This document shows, piece by piece, positions 35,001 through 45,835 of a DNA stretch of 64,000 nucleotides. A model generated the notes under the pieces. That model searched no databases. It was not told where the DNA came from and was given only the letters and a program-made list of their open reading frames with translations. Position 1 is the stretch's first letter, and every line of letters begins with the position of its first letter. The position numbers were made by a program, and so were the translations under genes. This stretch comes from Phaeoceros laevis (Eukaryota > Anthocerotophyta > Anthocerotopsida > Notothyladales), in NCBI GenBank assembly GCA_049999765.1, contig JBNGIQ010009003.1, forward strand, positions 1 to 64,000, read 5' to 3'.

Positions 35001-35212
35001 CGCTGTTGCTGTGAGCGCTCCACCACCCCTACCGAGGGGAGTCGATGCTCGCCGACGACGACGCACAGCGCGTCCTTTCTCCTCTTGCGCCTAGGTCTTA
35101 CATGCCGGTGTGGCCCCTGCTCAGCCAGGGAGCAGGAGGAGCAGGGCACCTCCCTGCTGCTGGCAACCCTACCCGACGGGACTCTGGCCCATGCCACTTG
35201 GGCCAGTCCCAT
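32015..35212 (-). CDS. long PLS-class PPR protein ending at E/E+ domain, no DYW
   Basis: Predicted mitochondrial or plastid RNA-binding protein, 1,065 aa, intronless, ATG at 35212. The N-terminus is rich in Arg, Ser and Val and could be a targeting peptide. From about residue 105 onward PPR motifs run without interruption in P-L-S order (typical unit: VSWNAMITGYAHQDQGGEAL). The last part carries E1/E2 (LWLTLLSACRTHAHVKLGRL, then AYGIMSNIYASAQMLDKA) and then KKPGQSWIVLDDSVHKFRV, stopping at FSAHC without the deaminase. The KKPG box is of the KP kind. At least four L motifs contain an extra stretch of about 13-20 residues between 'AC..LA' and 'GK.IHAD' (for example KETSIDRQAVKLATLQ), so those repeats are longer than 35 residues. 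It is a paralogue of the gene at 54.6-58.1 kb. Lacking DYW, it would need a partner deaminase for editing, or it may act in another RNA step. Confidence 0.9.
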   Translation of the reverse strand: MGLAQVAWARVPSGRVASSREVPCSSCSLAEQGPHRHVRPRRKRRKDALCVVVGEHRLPSVGVVERSQQQRLPGSQLGQLEWLVRNAGGASECDGKMAEKVADVLQRMDQQGCVPSVGGYSCLLEACVPRRALEDARRIHAHIVKNGLQDNCMLGNCLVQTLVKCGGLQDALPVFSRLSRRLSSSWTALISGYCQARQAGNALRAYKQMQAEGVRPSKHTFVYVLKACASLADLESSRQVHDELAKLGYESHLFVATTLVDTYARCGSMGDAWLVFDDMSEHDVVAWSTMIAGYIQQDQAEKAFNLYRQMQDEGVQPNDRTFVSLLKGCSTLAGVEEEARVNGQVIKPNALQQGKLIHEQVVEAHSMTSAFIRSSLVQMYASCGSIEDARLVFDLLWEEDVVIWNAMIAAYSQQPNADQAVELYLQMAEASVTPDERTFVSVLKACGSLAASEKETSIDRQAVKLATLQKGKRIHADVVRHGYESDVFVNNTLVHVYATCGSIKDARDVFDTLSQRNVVSWNAMITGYAHQDQGGEALQLFDQMKMEGVKPNNRTFVSVLKAFSSLCGRNESTSLGGEQAVDVELLKAGQKIHADIVSGGYESDQFVGNSLVHMYASCGSIVHARHVFDTLSQRGIVSWNAMIAGYSQQDESGKALQLFEQMQQEGVQPNERTFVSVLKACATLAVKERETDLMDEQVVSSAALEQTKLVHAEICKTGYASDVYVGSALVHALAACGRIEDARHIFDSLPKHDVVVWNTMIGGYAEKELCDEAFQVYVQMKQEGVNPDEATFLCILKACSNSGALAVCAQIHLEIAEWCSDWGVDLSSSLIHAYGKCGSMVDARQVFDSLPQHNVVLWSSLIAGYARAGDCESCFSSFGEMQQSGTKPDGITFTSLLSACGHAGLVDKGLHYFNSMSTDFGISATLEHYITVVDLCARAGYFERAEDLVRRMPMQPDLRLWLTLLSACRTHAHVKLGRLAFERAISLDPAHCAAYGIMSNIYASAQMLDKAREIEELRAQACAGKKPGQSWIVLDDSVHKFRVADNMHQQTDEVYARLKEFSAHC

Positions 35213-36008
35213 GCCCTACCTCGGAGAGGGGCATCAGCGAGCATGGACGGGAGGAGGCGCGTGCGGGGGGATATCGACGGCGACATCCCTGGGTCGGAAA
35301 GAGGGTGCAGCAGGGTAGAGAGGGGGTTTTGCGGACAAGAACCGGAGGGTGAGGGCAGCCGCAGGTACCACAATGCAGACAGCCATCACCGCCTGAGCTG
35401 CACCTCTGGTCACCTTGAATCCCCTCATTGCCATCCCCTGGTTGGTGGCGGATCCTCTCCAAGGTTGTTCGCCCGAGGGCAAGAACGATACAACGATCTC
35501 CCCTTCCCCCAGTGCGCAGTGCACTTGCGAATAAGAAACTTGTCGAGTCGACAATTGGCCACACCACAAAACACCTAACTAGAAAAACTGTCGTCAACAC
35601 CGGACACAGCTATCCCTCCGGTTGCTGTGACGGGATAGCTAGCCAGCTAGCTAGCGATGGCTATATCTACCAGCCGATCTGATGAGAACGCTGGTGCGCC
35701 ATGCCAGTTGGTGATCAATGTTCCCTCTTGGTGGCCCGTAGGTCCACCTCACGAGGAATTTGAGGCAGAAGCGATCAATTAATGCGGCCCCCTGGAGCTT
35801 CTTGTTTGTTGGTCGATCTTGCATCCATCTGGTTGAGCACTCGAGCCAAGGCACTCAACTGGTGTTGAAAATCATGCCCCATCATGCAATTGCTGTGCGA
35901 CTCAAGCGATATTTAAACCGTGCGCACCCACTTCTTGCTGAAGCAATCCTCGGGACGTGAACATTTCTGAAGAGAGCCCTGGAGGGAGGAACATTTCCAA
36001 ATTCAAAG
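35213..36008. other. divergent intergenic region between PPR (-) and polyphenol oxidase (+)
   Basis: 796 bp between two diverging start codons, so it must hold both promoters. The half next to the PPR gene is GC-rich and gives many overlapping shadow frames. A run of TAGCTAGC-type sequence lies at about 35,637-35,655. No gene seen. Confidence 0.6.
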
Positions 36009-38024
36009 ATGAGTGAGACGCCATGGCCGGCGCCACAAGTGTCGACGGCAGCAGCAGTACTGGTAGCTATGGTGTGGATGCTGCTGGTATGGCCCCCCAT
36101 GTCATTGAGATGTGGAGCCGACCCCATTCCTGCAGTGGACCTGGACAAGTGCGAGCCGACGTACCTGTTCCCGAGAAACAAACCGGGCGACTGCTGCCCG
36201 CCCAAGCTGGGAAGCGAGTCCAAGCCCTGGAAACGCGAGAATTGCAGCACGGTGCGCGTGCGTCGACCGTGCCATCGCCTGCAGGACTGGGAGCGCGAGC
36301 GCTACAACCACGCATACCACCTAATACGCGACGAGCTGAGGTGGGACGACCCCCGCAGCCTCTACTCCTCGAACAACATCCACTGCTCCTACTGCATGAA
36401 CTCCCTCCCGCTCCCCTGGCCCGACGCGCGCCTCCAGATCCACTTCAGCTGGCTCTTCTTCCCCTGGCACCGCTGGTACATCTACTTCCACGAGCGCACG
36501 CTGGCGCGGCTGCTGGGCGACGACACCTTCGCGCTCTGCTACTGGAACTGGGACAACATGGTGGAAGCGGGCGCCGCGCAGATCCCCGCGCCGTTCGTGG
36601 ACGAGCCCGCGCTGTTCGACGCGCACCGCAGCCCGCGGCACCAGCCGCCCGCCATCGCCAACCTGAGCTACACCTACACGCCCAACACGCCCATCGGGCC
36701 CAAGGAGAATCGGCCGCAGGAGAACACGGCGGAGCTGGTGCAGGCGAACCTGGCGCTGACGCACCAGGCGGTGGTGGAAGCGGCCACCAGAGACGGCTTC
36801 TTCGGGGGCGCGTACCGCACGGGGCAGGGCAATGTGCCCTTCTTCTCGCCCATGGAGGGCAGCGTGGAGGGCAATCTGCACAACACGGTGCACCTGTGGA
36901 CGGGGAACGAGTTCGAGGAGGACGACGTGGATATGGGGTCGTTCTGGGCCGCCGCCAGCGACCCCATCTTCTACACGCACCATACGCAGATCGATCGGCT
37001 GTGGAATGTGTGGAAGGGGCTGGGGGAGTGGCGTGCGGACATCCAAGACCCGGACTACCTCGACACCGAGTTCAACTTCTACGACGAAGACGGGGAGTAC
37101 GTCCGGGTGAATGTGGCCGACTCGCTCGCCTCCTCCCAGCTCTGCTATGACTACGAGCATGTAAGAAACTTGTCGATGTTGGTTGGCATTCCATTCCTTC
37201 TTTCGAATTCATTCATTATGATTGAACGATTTGCTTTGAAATGACATGAAATTTATCTTGGAAGGTCCCGGAAGCGGATGCGCTGTGGATCAATTACCAG
37301 AGCAGCGTGTGCTCCAAGCAGATTGACACGCCGCAGAAGAAGCAGCAGTGGCTGCAGACCATTCCCGAGTACGAGTTGCAATTTGGACAAGGCTTGCGGG
37401 TGCTTTCTGTGAGCGCAGCCAATTCGCCCTTCACCACCAGGATCAAGCGGCCACAGCACAAACCACCACCTCCTTCTCCAGGTTGGTTTCAGATAAATCT
37501 GTTCTCCAAATGAATGGTTCCCTACTGATTGTATTAACGAATGTCGAGTTGACGAGTTCTCGAGACTGATCTGAAGTCGTAATCTCAACCTTGAAGAATT
37601 GTTCAAGAATGGTCATGATTTGTTGGAACTTGTACAGCCAATGTGAAGTCTTGTTGAAAACATGTGAAATTATGTGAACTCAGGAGTGGAGTTTGTGGAG
37701 GTGTTGGTTTTTGAAAACGTGAGCATGCACTGGGAGAAGACCGCATCCGCCATGGTGTTCGTGCATCTGGATGCCAATGAGGGGCAACATGTAGACTCGT
37801 CGGCGGTCACCTGTGCCGAGTTCCTGGCCATGTTCTCCAACATGCCGCGCTCCTTGCCCGCCGGCCACGCGGCGTCCTACCATTGGGGCCTGGACCGCAA
37901 GCTCGCCCAGCTGGACGCTGCTGGGCTGGAGGACGTGGCTGTCACCATTGTGGCTGGGGAGCAACACACCAGTCACAACCCCATCAACATTGGCAGCATA
38001 CGCATCCAATATGAACCAAGGTAG
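36009..38024 (+). CDS. polyphenol oxidase (tyrosinase-type dicopper enzyme), secreted form
   Basis: Oxidises phenols or o-diphenols to quinones with a type-3 copper pair. Exons 36009-37160, 37265-37481 and 37684-38024 keep phase and give 569 aa. Residues 13-29 form a hydrophobic core (AAAVLVAMVWMLLVW) after a short polar start: a secretory signal, not a thylakoid transit peptide. N-terminal Cys (C48, C62/C63) fit the family disulphides. Copper A ligands are H125 in IHCSYC (with C129 suited to the Cys-His thioether), H145 (IHFSW) and H154 (FPWHR). Copper B ligands are H291 and H295 (LHNTVHLWTG) plus a His of FYTHHTQIDRLW. Exons 2-3 encode the C-terminal shielding domain, including FVEVLVFENVSMHWEK. 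Exon 1 is very GC-rich at third positions, which creates long false frames on other strands. It is likely apoplastic or vacuolar. Substrate and exact activity (tyrosinase versus catechol oxidase) cannot be told. Confidence 0.93.
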
Positions 38025-40406
38025 CTAGGTAGCTAGCCGTATAGCTATAGCTGGCTACCTCCCATTACACCGTTGTACATAACCTGAAGTCTTGCTTGAG
38101 TTCATTCCGAAGTAAACCTCTGGTTAAAATTATGTGCCACCTGGTCCTATTGAGACCTCTCCAGTGTGCACTACTATTAAATTATATTGATCAGGCTTGA
38201 GGAAACTTGAATAGAAAGCTTGTACATGTGTGGTCGACACACGCCAATGCGACAGAGGAGGTGTGTGCTGTCTTGTCCTCCTCATCATCACAGCATGCAC
38301 CTATACGCATGCAATTGCAATTGATGCAATGCAATGCGAGCTGGCTTGAAAGACAAGATGGGATAGATTTGCATGCACCTGAGGGGCGGTTGGGATATTC
38401 TCATTTGCCGGCGGCAACAACCCAAGCAGCTCCGCCTGCTTGTAAGGTGTACACAAAAACGTGTAATTAATAAAAATGGTCCGTCTGTTGTTGTTGTGCG
38501 CACCTGTTTCCTACCAACTGATGACAGAAGTAAAGATACGCTACTCAATTTACAAGTGGTGATGCATGCACCCGTCACGGTTGAGGCCAGTCAAGTCAAG
38601 GAGCTTCCTCCTGTTCCTTCATGACTCAGGTTTTTCGTGACCTTCATTTGTCAACAATAATGTCAAGTACCCAATCAATCACAATAATAAAACCACCTTC
38701 CTTTGGAGCCTTCCTTCCACATTACTACAGTAAGATCTTAGCCTCCGAATTTGCCCAAAAAAGGAGCCTCCTCCGTACAAGAGAAACTCTTCCAGACTGG
38801 TCAGGTCAGAACACGGCTTCCTCTCCCAAAAACTTTGTTTCGCTGTTTGCTTCCATTTCTTTAGTCTACAGACACGAGCCACACGACTAAGGGACTGCCA
38901 TACACGACAGCTTCCGAATTTATTTATCCAACAAATGAGCCTCCTCCGTACCGGAGTAGCCTCCTACAGACTTGGTGCTGGCTCTGGTCAAGACACAGAT
39001 TCCTCTACCAAACCACTTCTTTGCTCCCTGTCTTTAGACATTTGCGGTTTATCAGTGGTTCGCGTCGCGCGGTAGGTACTCTCTAATCATGTTGCATATA
39101 TGGAAGGAGGGCACCCGGAACACACAATACGCTGCCCGCTTGCCTCAGATTTGTGTAAACTGCCAGTGGCGTACGTAAGCATCAAAATCTGCAAATTCAC
39201 AGGCTGCTGCTACCTCCCGCCTCTGCCTTCCCACCTCAAGACTAGCCCGGTGTGTGCCACCCACTACACATCTATTCAGAGCAAGAGTTGTAAACAGTGA
39301 ATTGTGCGCACCTCATGCCTGTATGCCCGGAAGGAGATACCTCCCTGGTCAGTATTATGCCCACATATAAGATGAGGAAGCTATAGTGGCTCATGCCTGC
39401 ATGTGCATCGCGAGCTAGCAACCCCACCGTCCACCCCCACAACAAGTCTCCGCCTAGAGGCAAGTACTCGCACTGGGTGCCCTCCCGGTACGGACATGGA
39501 GCGTTTATCCCCGATTCCTGATCTTGGCAAATAGCCTACACTACAACAATCGGCAGGCGGACCCTACTCCTCCTGCTCTCTCAGCTTCCTGGACGACGAC
39601 GGTCGGCGCCTACCCTGTTCTTAGATAGCTGTCCGCAAGGAACGTGCGGGCTGAGGTGAGCGCCACGCTACGCAACAACGGCACAAAAAAAAAAATCTCA
39701 AGGAAATGAACTCTCAGGATGACACCTTGCCTTGGTCCAACGCGCTACCTCGAAGATAGTTGCTCGTCAGATTTCTGGAGTCCTTTCGCTTTCAATAACC
39801 AAAAGGAGATACGTACAGCAACTTGATCTGGGTGGAAAAAGAGAGTTCAAAAATCAGCGCAGCTCAAAACCAAGTACGAGCTGTTGCATTTGGCAAGGTG
39901 ATCTTTTTCCCCTTCCCTCATACGGTAGCACCTACTGTACCGACTAATTGGAATCCCCCACAGAGTAGGGCACAATCCCGTGGATCCATATGGTTTTCCA
40001 TATACCTAGCAGACAGGCAAGGCAAGGCAAGTCTCTCATCTAATCGTACAGGCTCACCAAACTGTTCATGTCCCAATTGACAACTGCTACTAGTGAAACC
40101 TTTAAATTGCATACAGGGATAGGAGCCCATCAGCACTTACAAGTAAGAGCTGGCAAGATTGCAAATATCCAGGGCAACTGTACAGCCGATACGCTTCTTC
40201 CCCCCTAGAAAGCTCAAACACCACAGTCACGCAACGGAATTCAAGAAAGAGACAGGCCCTCCTCCCCTGCGTCAGGCAGTCAGTGCGCTCCAAGTCAGAC
40301 GGGACCGACTCGACTCCTCCTAGTGGCATAGTTTATCACCCAGACTTGCCAATACTCTAATAAGCCGGCGATAAGCCGGCGAAGACCTATGTCACACCTG
40401 ACACCT

Positions 40407-40456
40407 GTAGTCTATCCAGAGTCTGGATAGACTACTATAGTCTGGATTCCAGACTA
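40407..40456. repeat. two adjacent perfect palindromes built on TAGTCT/AGACTA
   Basis: GTAGTCTATCCAGA, a single G, then its exact reverse complement (40407-40435), followed by TAGTCTGGA, T, TCCAGACTA (40438-40456). The first arm is 14 bp and the second 9 bp, both without mismatches. Confidence 0.9.
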
Positions 40457-42233
40457 GAGTCACCAGACTCGGGAGTTATCGAATAAAAGTTGAGAGAGGA
40501 GCTCGGTTGCAAACGGCTACAGTACTCACCTACTCACCAGACGCCACGCCCATTGCTGCTGTATCCTCTGGCTCCTTGGTGTCTCTGTCGTACCCAGCTG
40601 CAGAAGCCTGCACCCCGTACTCGTTGACTCTTGACACGGGTGACGGAGCCATAGCCTCATCTCACCTAGGCCACCCTCCCTTCATTCACTCTGGGAGATG
40701 CACCAAACCTTCCTTGCATGCTCAAAGCCAGCTCGTACATGCAAATAACAATAGAGATGCACTGCACTCCACTGCACCACAATGCAATGCACAGTCTGCA
40801 TCGCACCAACGGGGAGGGGGAGGAGGTTGCAGGAATCCCAGGAAGGAAGCAGACTCCTCGTCCGCAGCTGGCAGGGAAAGAATTAGGTTTTACAATGTTG
40901 GGTCTGCCTCCCAGTGCCCCTCTGCCACCAGCAGCAGAACCACCACCACCACCACGGCCATGGCCGCGGCACCGGGCCCGGATCCGAAACTGCGGAGGCC
41001 CTCCTCCTCCTCCTTGCCTTGTGCCTTGCCACCATCATGACTCATGAGAACAGCACATGGTGGAGAGCAAGGAGCTGGAGGCACATGGCTAGAGGAAGCA
41101 TCCCTGCCTGGTCACTAGGAGCCTAGCAAAAACAAACAGAAATCACTCAGGGCCGGAGAAGCAATCTCCAATAGCTGCTGACATGCGGATTCCGTCGGCG
41201 CCATCTAGCCAGCATCCCCGGATCCGCCCGCAGGCGCACAGCTCCTAGGCTCACATGCGCCCTAGGCGTGCATGTGACGCGAGCAGGCCTGGAGGGCCCC
41301 GGCGGTCTCATCCACGCCCCTCACGACGAGACACCAGATAGATGCCCTAAAGCCAATTCGCCATCCCCAGCCACCTCCAGTACACGAGCGCTCCCTAAGC
41401 AAAGAGTGCCGTAAGCCATGCTTAGAGCAACCCGACAAACGCCCCGCTGCCGGCGTGCTCCATCCTCCTCCCCAAAATAGCAAGCTCCATCAGCAGCCGC
41501 AGTCGCGGGCCCCCGCTGCCTCCCATTCTAGTCTAGTCAGTCCACTTGTTGCCAGCAAACACGCATCGGGTCGGACCGTCGAGAAAGGAAACTCGCCAAT
41601 TCTGAGAAGTGCCTGATTCTTTCGACTGATTGGAAATGTCGGTTGGTTCATTACAGGACAACCTTTACGAACCCTAGCACCCTAATGGGCAGAAGTTGCC
41701 CCATTAGGTCCGCGTTTTTTTGACCGCTCAAGCACGTGCCTTTTCTACTTGCACCGCGAGAAGGATCCCTGTTATCATTACAGAGGGCCTTGCACGTTGC
41801 ATGGTATGGGTCCCCCCCCCGGGCTTGGCGGCGCCCTCTCCGCCCCACTGTGCTGCTATTTTTAACATACTTGGCGGACCACGTGTACGGTGACACAGGC
41901 ACCATCAGGACAGGAGTGGGCTCGGCTCGGCTCGTCTCCAAGTCTGGGAAGCCCACAGGTTCGGTCAAGTCAGCAGCGGTCGGAGGAAACTGTACCCTAA
42001 ACAAAGCAACTCCGGCTGTGATTAGCATTCTAATTGGGGTCCGAGCCGAGCGGGCGGTTTCAGTATCGTCCGTTCCTTTGCACCTTCCGGGGCCGAAAAG
42101 GGAACGCCGCGGCGGTGCGAGTGTGGAGTCACTGTGGACGACCAGAAGACGACGGAAGTCCAAGCAGATATGCCTCTGTAGGAACAGGTGGCAGCAGAGG
42201 TAGTAGCGAATATCCATTAAAGCCGCTTCCACG

Positions 42234-42443
42234 CAAGAGGCGAATCTTGGAATCTTTCCAAAACTCAGTGCCCAGAAACGTTAGAAACGGTGGGGCAGGA
42301 AGCTTCCTGCCTGCTCTCGTGCTGCTTCCGAGCATTGGCCCAAGAGGCGAATCTTGGGAACCTCTGAAATTCAGCGCCCCGCAACGTTAGAAACGGTTCG
42401 ACAAGAAGCTTCCTGCCTGCTCTGGCGCTGCTTCCAAGCATTG
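42234..42443. repeat. direct repeat, 2 x about 103 bp
   Basis: CAAGAGGCGAATCTTGG ... GCTTCC.AGCATTG occurs at 42234-42337 and 42341-42443 with roughly 80-85% identity. Each copy includes GAAGCTTCCTGCCTGCTCT. No coding frame is kept in both. Confidence 0.85.
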
Positions 42444-45400
42444 ACTATTTGTGTCTGTTTATGTGAGCTTTTGGTATTTTTTCGAAGCATGACCTCCTGG
42501 GTGATGGCAGAGTGAGGCATCCGAGATCGTTCGCTGGTTTAGCTTTGCAGGAGCTGTCATCCCCCCAGTTCCAAAAAATCGGAGGGAGGCATAGGAAAGT
42601 GCTGGCTGGCTGGACGGGCGGCTGGATGGATGTATGCGTGCTTGCTTGCTTGCTTTTAGAGTTGGGTGGGGTATCCCCATCAATAAATGAAATAAATTGA
42701 ATGTCAAAAGACAGAGATAGTGAATATTTCCTTTTTTGCTTCTTAATTTGAGCGCAAATACGCAAAGTCAATGACAAAAGGGCGAAAAAAAAGTCTTCTT
42801 TTGATTCCTTTGCTTGGTTCTATAATTGCAGCACGACATTTGTTATATGCCATAAAAATCTTACATCACTTCCACCACACCTTCACAAATAAGGAAACAA
42901 AAAGAATAAATTCCTTGGATTACACATCAGCTGCACATAGGATTGCACTTTACTAGACTAGTACTTACAAGAAAGAGGGTGACACTAAATCCAAGGATGG
43001 AATGGACCATGTGTCACTAGCAGAGTGGGTGATGTCATAGCCTTCACAAGGGGTTTACGCGTTAACTTGATAAAGATTGCATGATAAAGATTGCATATTT
43101 AAGTACAATTCACGCGTATCGTTTAAATAATCTTCACATGGGTGAGGAGTATTGGACCACTATTGGTGAGGGAAATGCTCCTCGAAAGTCTATCCAATGC
43201 AACCAAGTTAACATACATAATGCAACCAAGATAAATATTGCGACCCAACAAGAGTACTAAGAGCGTCACTAAGTCGGTGGTGCTCTTAATTTTTCAAAAA
43301 TTTGCCTTTGTTGAAAAAGTACATGGAAAAATATTGACCTCATTCGACTAACCTCATATTGAGGTACTAGACGTCACTCTATGTCACCAAGTTTCTTTAA
43401 TCCAAGTTCATTAAATGCAGGAACGCATATCCCAAGATAAGTCTTGATCAAAGGGATGAGAAAAGCATCACAATTAAGATGGGCAAAGAAGGGAGAGAGG
43501 ATTAAGCCATAGTAGGACGAATCTTCCAAGGAATCACCATCTTTCTATTCTTGGAAGTTGGTGCGGGTTCTCGCACCCACACACGCGGCTTTGGATTAAA
43601 ACAAAACCCGTCTTAACTTATTCACAATGTCAACTATTTCGTATACTTTACACTTTGTGAGAAAGGAAATAATCCAAAAATGTTTGATGTCAAAATTACA
43701 AAAAATAATAATAATGCACACCTAGAGGTGTGGTTTGTCTCAAAAGATGCACCCAGTTTTATAGCTCACGATGCATATTCCCTAAAACAAACAAAAAAGG
43801 TGAGGCGAACGTGGGCTCATCTTCATGGAGGTTTCTTCTCCCTTGAGAATTTGGGAGTACCCAAACGTCCCTTTTGGTTTATTTTTCCATCAATAGAGTT
43901 TACTTTCATATGAGCCTTGCAGTTGACAATTGAGAGAATAATTACTCGATAAATCCACCATCCAAGTTTGTTCTGTCCAAAAAACCATAACATAGGAATG
44001 ACTCATGCCATGTTATGGATGGATGCTTGCTATAACTTGCAAGAAAAGCAAACAATATAGCCCCTTTATGGAAGCAGAACCAATCCGCCCAAGTTACAAG
44101 CAACCAACCAACTCAAGACAAAGCAAAGGCATATAGCCCTCTATCAAAGCCCTAATCAGTCAGCCGTGTAACACTTTGAAGTAACGACTCATCATCTTGG
44201 AGCCAAAATTCGTTACCACCCCTCGCTATTAAGACACCGGAAAATAAAACTGATTCTGCTACCACGGGATATTCAATATTCCAGCCGCAGATTCTTTTTG
44301 TTTTGTTCGTCAGCCGGAATTTCTTTTTCGTCAATTGTCAAATATTTGAAACACCAGTCCACTGAAACGGATGATCAATCAAAAAACCGACTAATTAGTC
44401 AAGTAGATTGACGATTTGGGAAACGGGCGTCGACTCCAACCAACTCACTGACCCACGAGTAGAAGGTATTTTGTTTCGGAAAAGACGCCTGGCGCAACAG
44501 AAAGAAATCTTGGTTGGAACACTTTGCATTTCCCAGGTGAGAAACCATAAAAGCAAGACTGCCCACTCTACGCAAGTATAGCCAGCCACCATACAGACAC
44601 ATACTGTACATACGTATCCCAGATTGCCGGCGCCGGCACCGGCTACACTGTACTGCGGCCTCATGCCGACATGTAGGCTATGTGCCATGGGGGATGCTTA
44701 GCATCACGTCTCGTCCCCCACGTCTCCATCAATCGCCAGTTCCCGTTTGCGTAAACGGCAAATGATGAGACAGCCAGCCATGCACCATACCATCCATGCC
44801 TCTTATTAGCCTCCCTAATATCCAGGGCCGTAGCCGGTCGCCGGTCGTAATCCGCAAGTCATCAGGCGGGTCGCCTTGCGAGTCACGGCACAAAGAAAGC
44901 ACAAGCTCCGAGCTTTTGTTATTAGGGAAATGTGAAATTGATACGGTGCTGACAGGCGACGACGGTACGTGCTAATGATCGGGAATACCTGCTTGACCGC
45001 AATCGGACCAGTTCGAGACTACGGTAAGCCGCGATATCTGTATGCGCATAGCCTGTCAGGGCATGTCAAGGCCAGTCGCTCTCCGCATGAGTCAAGAAAG
45101 CCATGTGCTCCACCCAGGGTGGTCAAGAGTCAAGAGTCCTATTTGCTAAATGAAACGTGTTGCCATTTCCGTTACCCTTCCCGTCGACTGCGACCGGTAC
45201 GGGTGTCATTTGGTCCGGGTGTCAGCCGAGGGAGCCGATCGGAAGGCAGCAAGGCAGCCCTGAACCCGCCTTGCGCCTTCCTTCCAGTCGCCTGCGACCG
45301 GTACGGCCGCACCATTCTGCATGGCTATGTGTCGTATGTGGTGTATGTGGTGATGTATGTGCGGAGCGGGATGTGGTGTGTTGGAGGACGCTGGTTTGGC

Positions 45401-45835
45401 CGCATGCGAAGGAGCGAGGATCGAGGGGGCCAGGCCGAGCGCCGGGAACCTTCGCCTTTCTTTAATCTTCATAAACCAAATTGAGGAGGAGTTCTGCTTG
45501 TGTATCTGTCCCTCCTCTCGCACAGCGCAGCACAAAGAGAAGGGAAGAGGAGAAACAGAGAAGACAAGAGGAGTTGTAGGCTTGTGTGCTAGCTTGCTTC
45601 CACCGCTCCTTCTCTCGGAGGAGGTGTGCGGTTTGCGATCCTTCTGTGGAAGATTAGGAGCTCAGGCTGCTCAGCTCGCGCTGGAGGATCCCGGGGAGAA
45701 CAAGGAGTGCTGCTGGAAAGCCATAGCTGTCTTCCTGCTGCTTGCTGCTTCTCCTCTCCCTCCCTCTCCTCCTTCGTCCTCCTCAGGACTCCTTTCTGCC
45801 TGCCTTGCGCGGAGCTTCCCTTGCCTGCCAGCAGG

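Larger units (their letters stand above)
38025..45835. other. 7.8-kb intergenic region, no gene recognised
   Basis: Short frames only. The notable contents, listed separately, are perfect palindromes at 40,407-40,456 and a direct repeat at 42,234-42,443. From 42.7 to 44.4 kb it is AT-rich. The last 350 bases (about 45,480-45,835) are pyrimidine-rich and probably the 5' leader of the MYB gene. Confidence 0.55.

Noticed and set aside
34509-35094. Open frames on both strands over the PPR N-terminus and its upstream region
   Set aside because: Shadow frames of GC-rich sequence; no domain signatures.
36023-37160. Long open frames overlapping the polyphenol oxidase (375 codons on +, 279 on -)
   Set aside because: They are Arg/Ala/Pro- or Val/Glu-rich translations of a GC-rich exon with no domain, while the PPO frame has all copper ligands.
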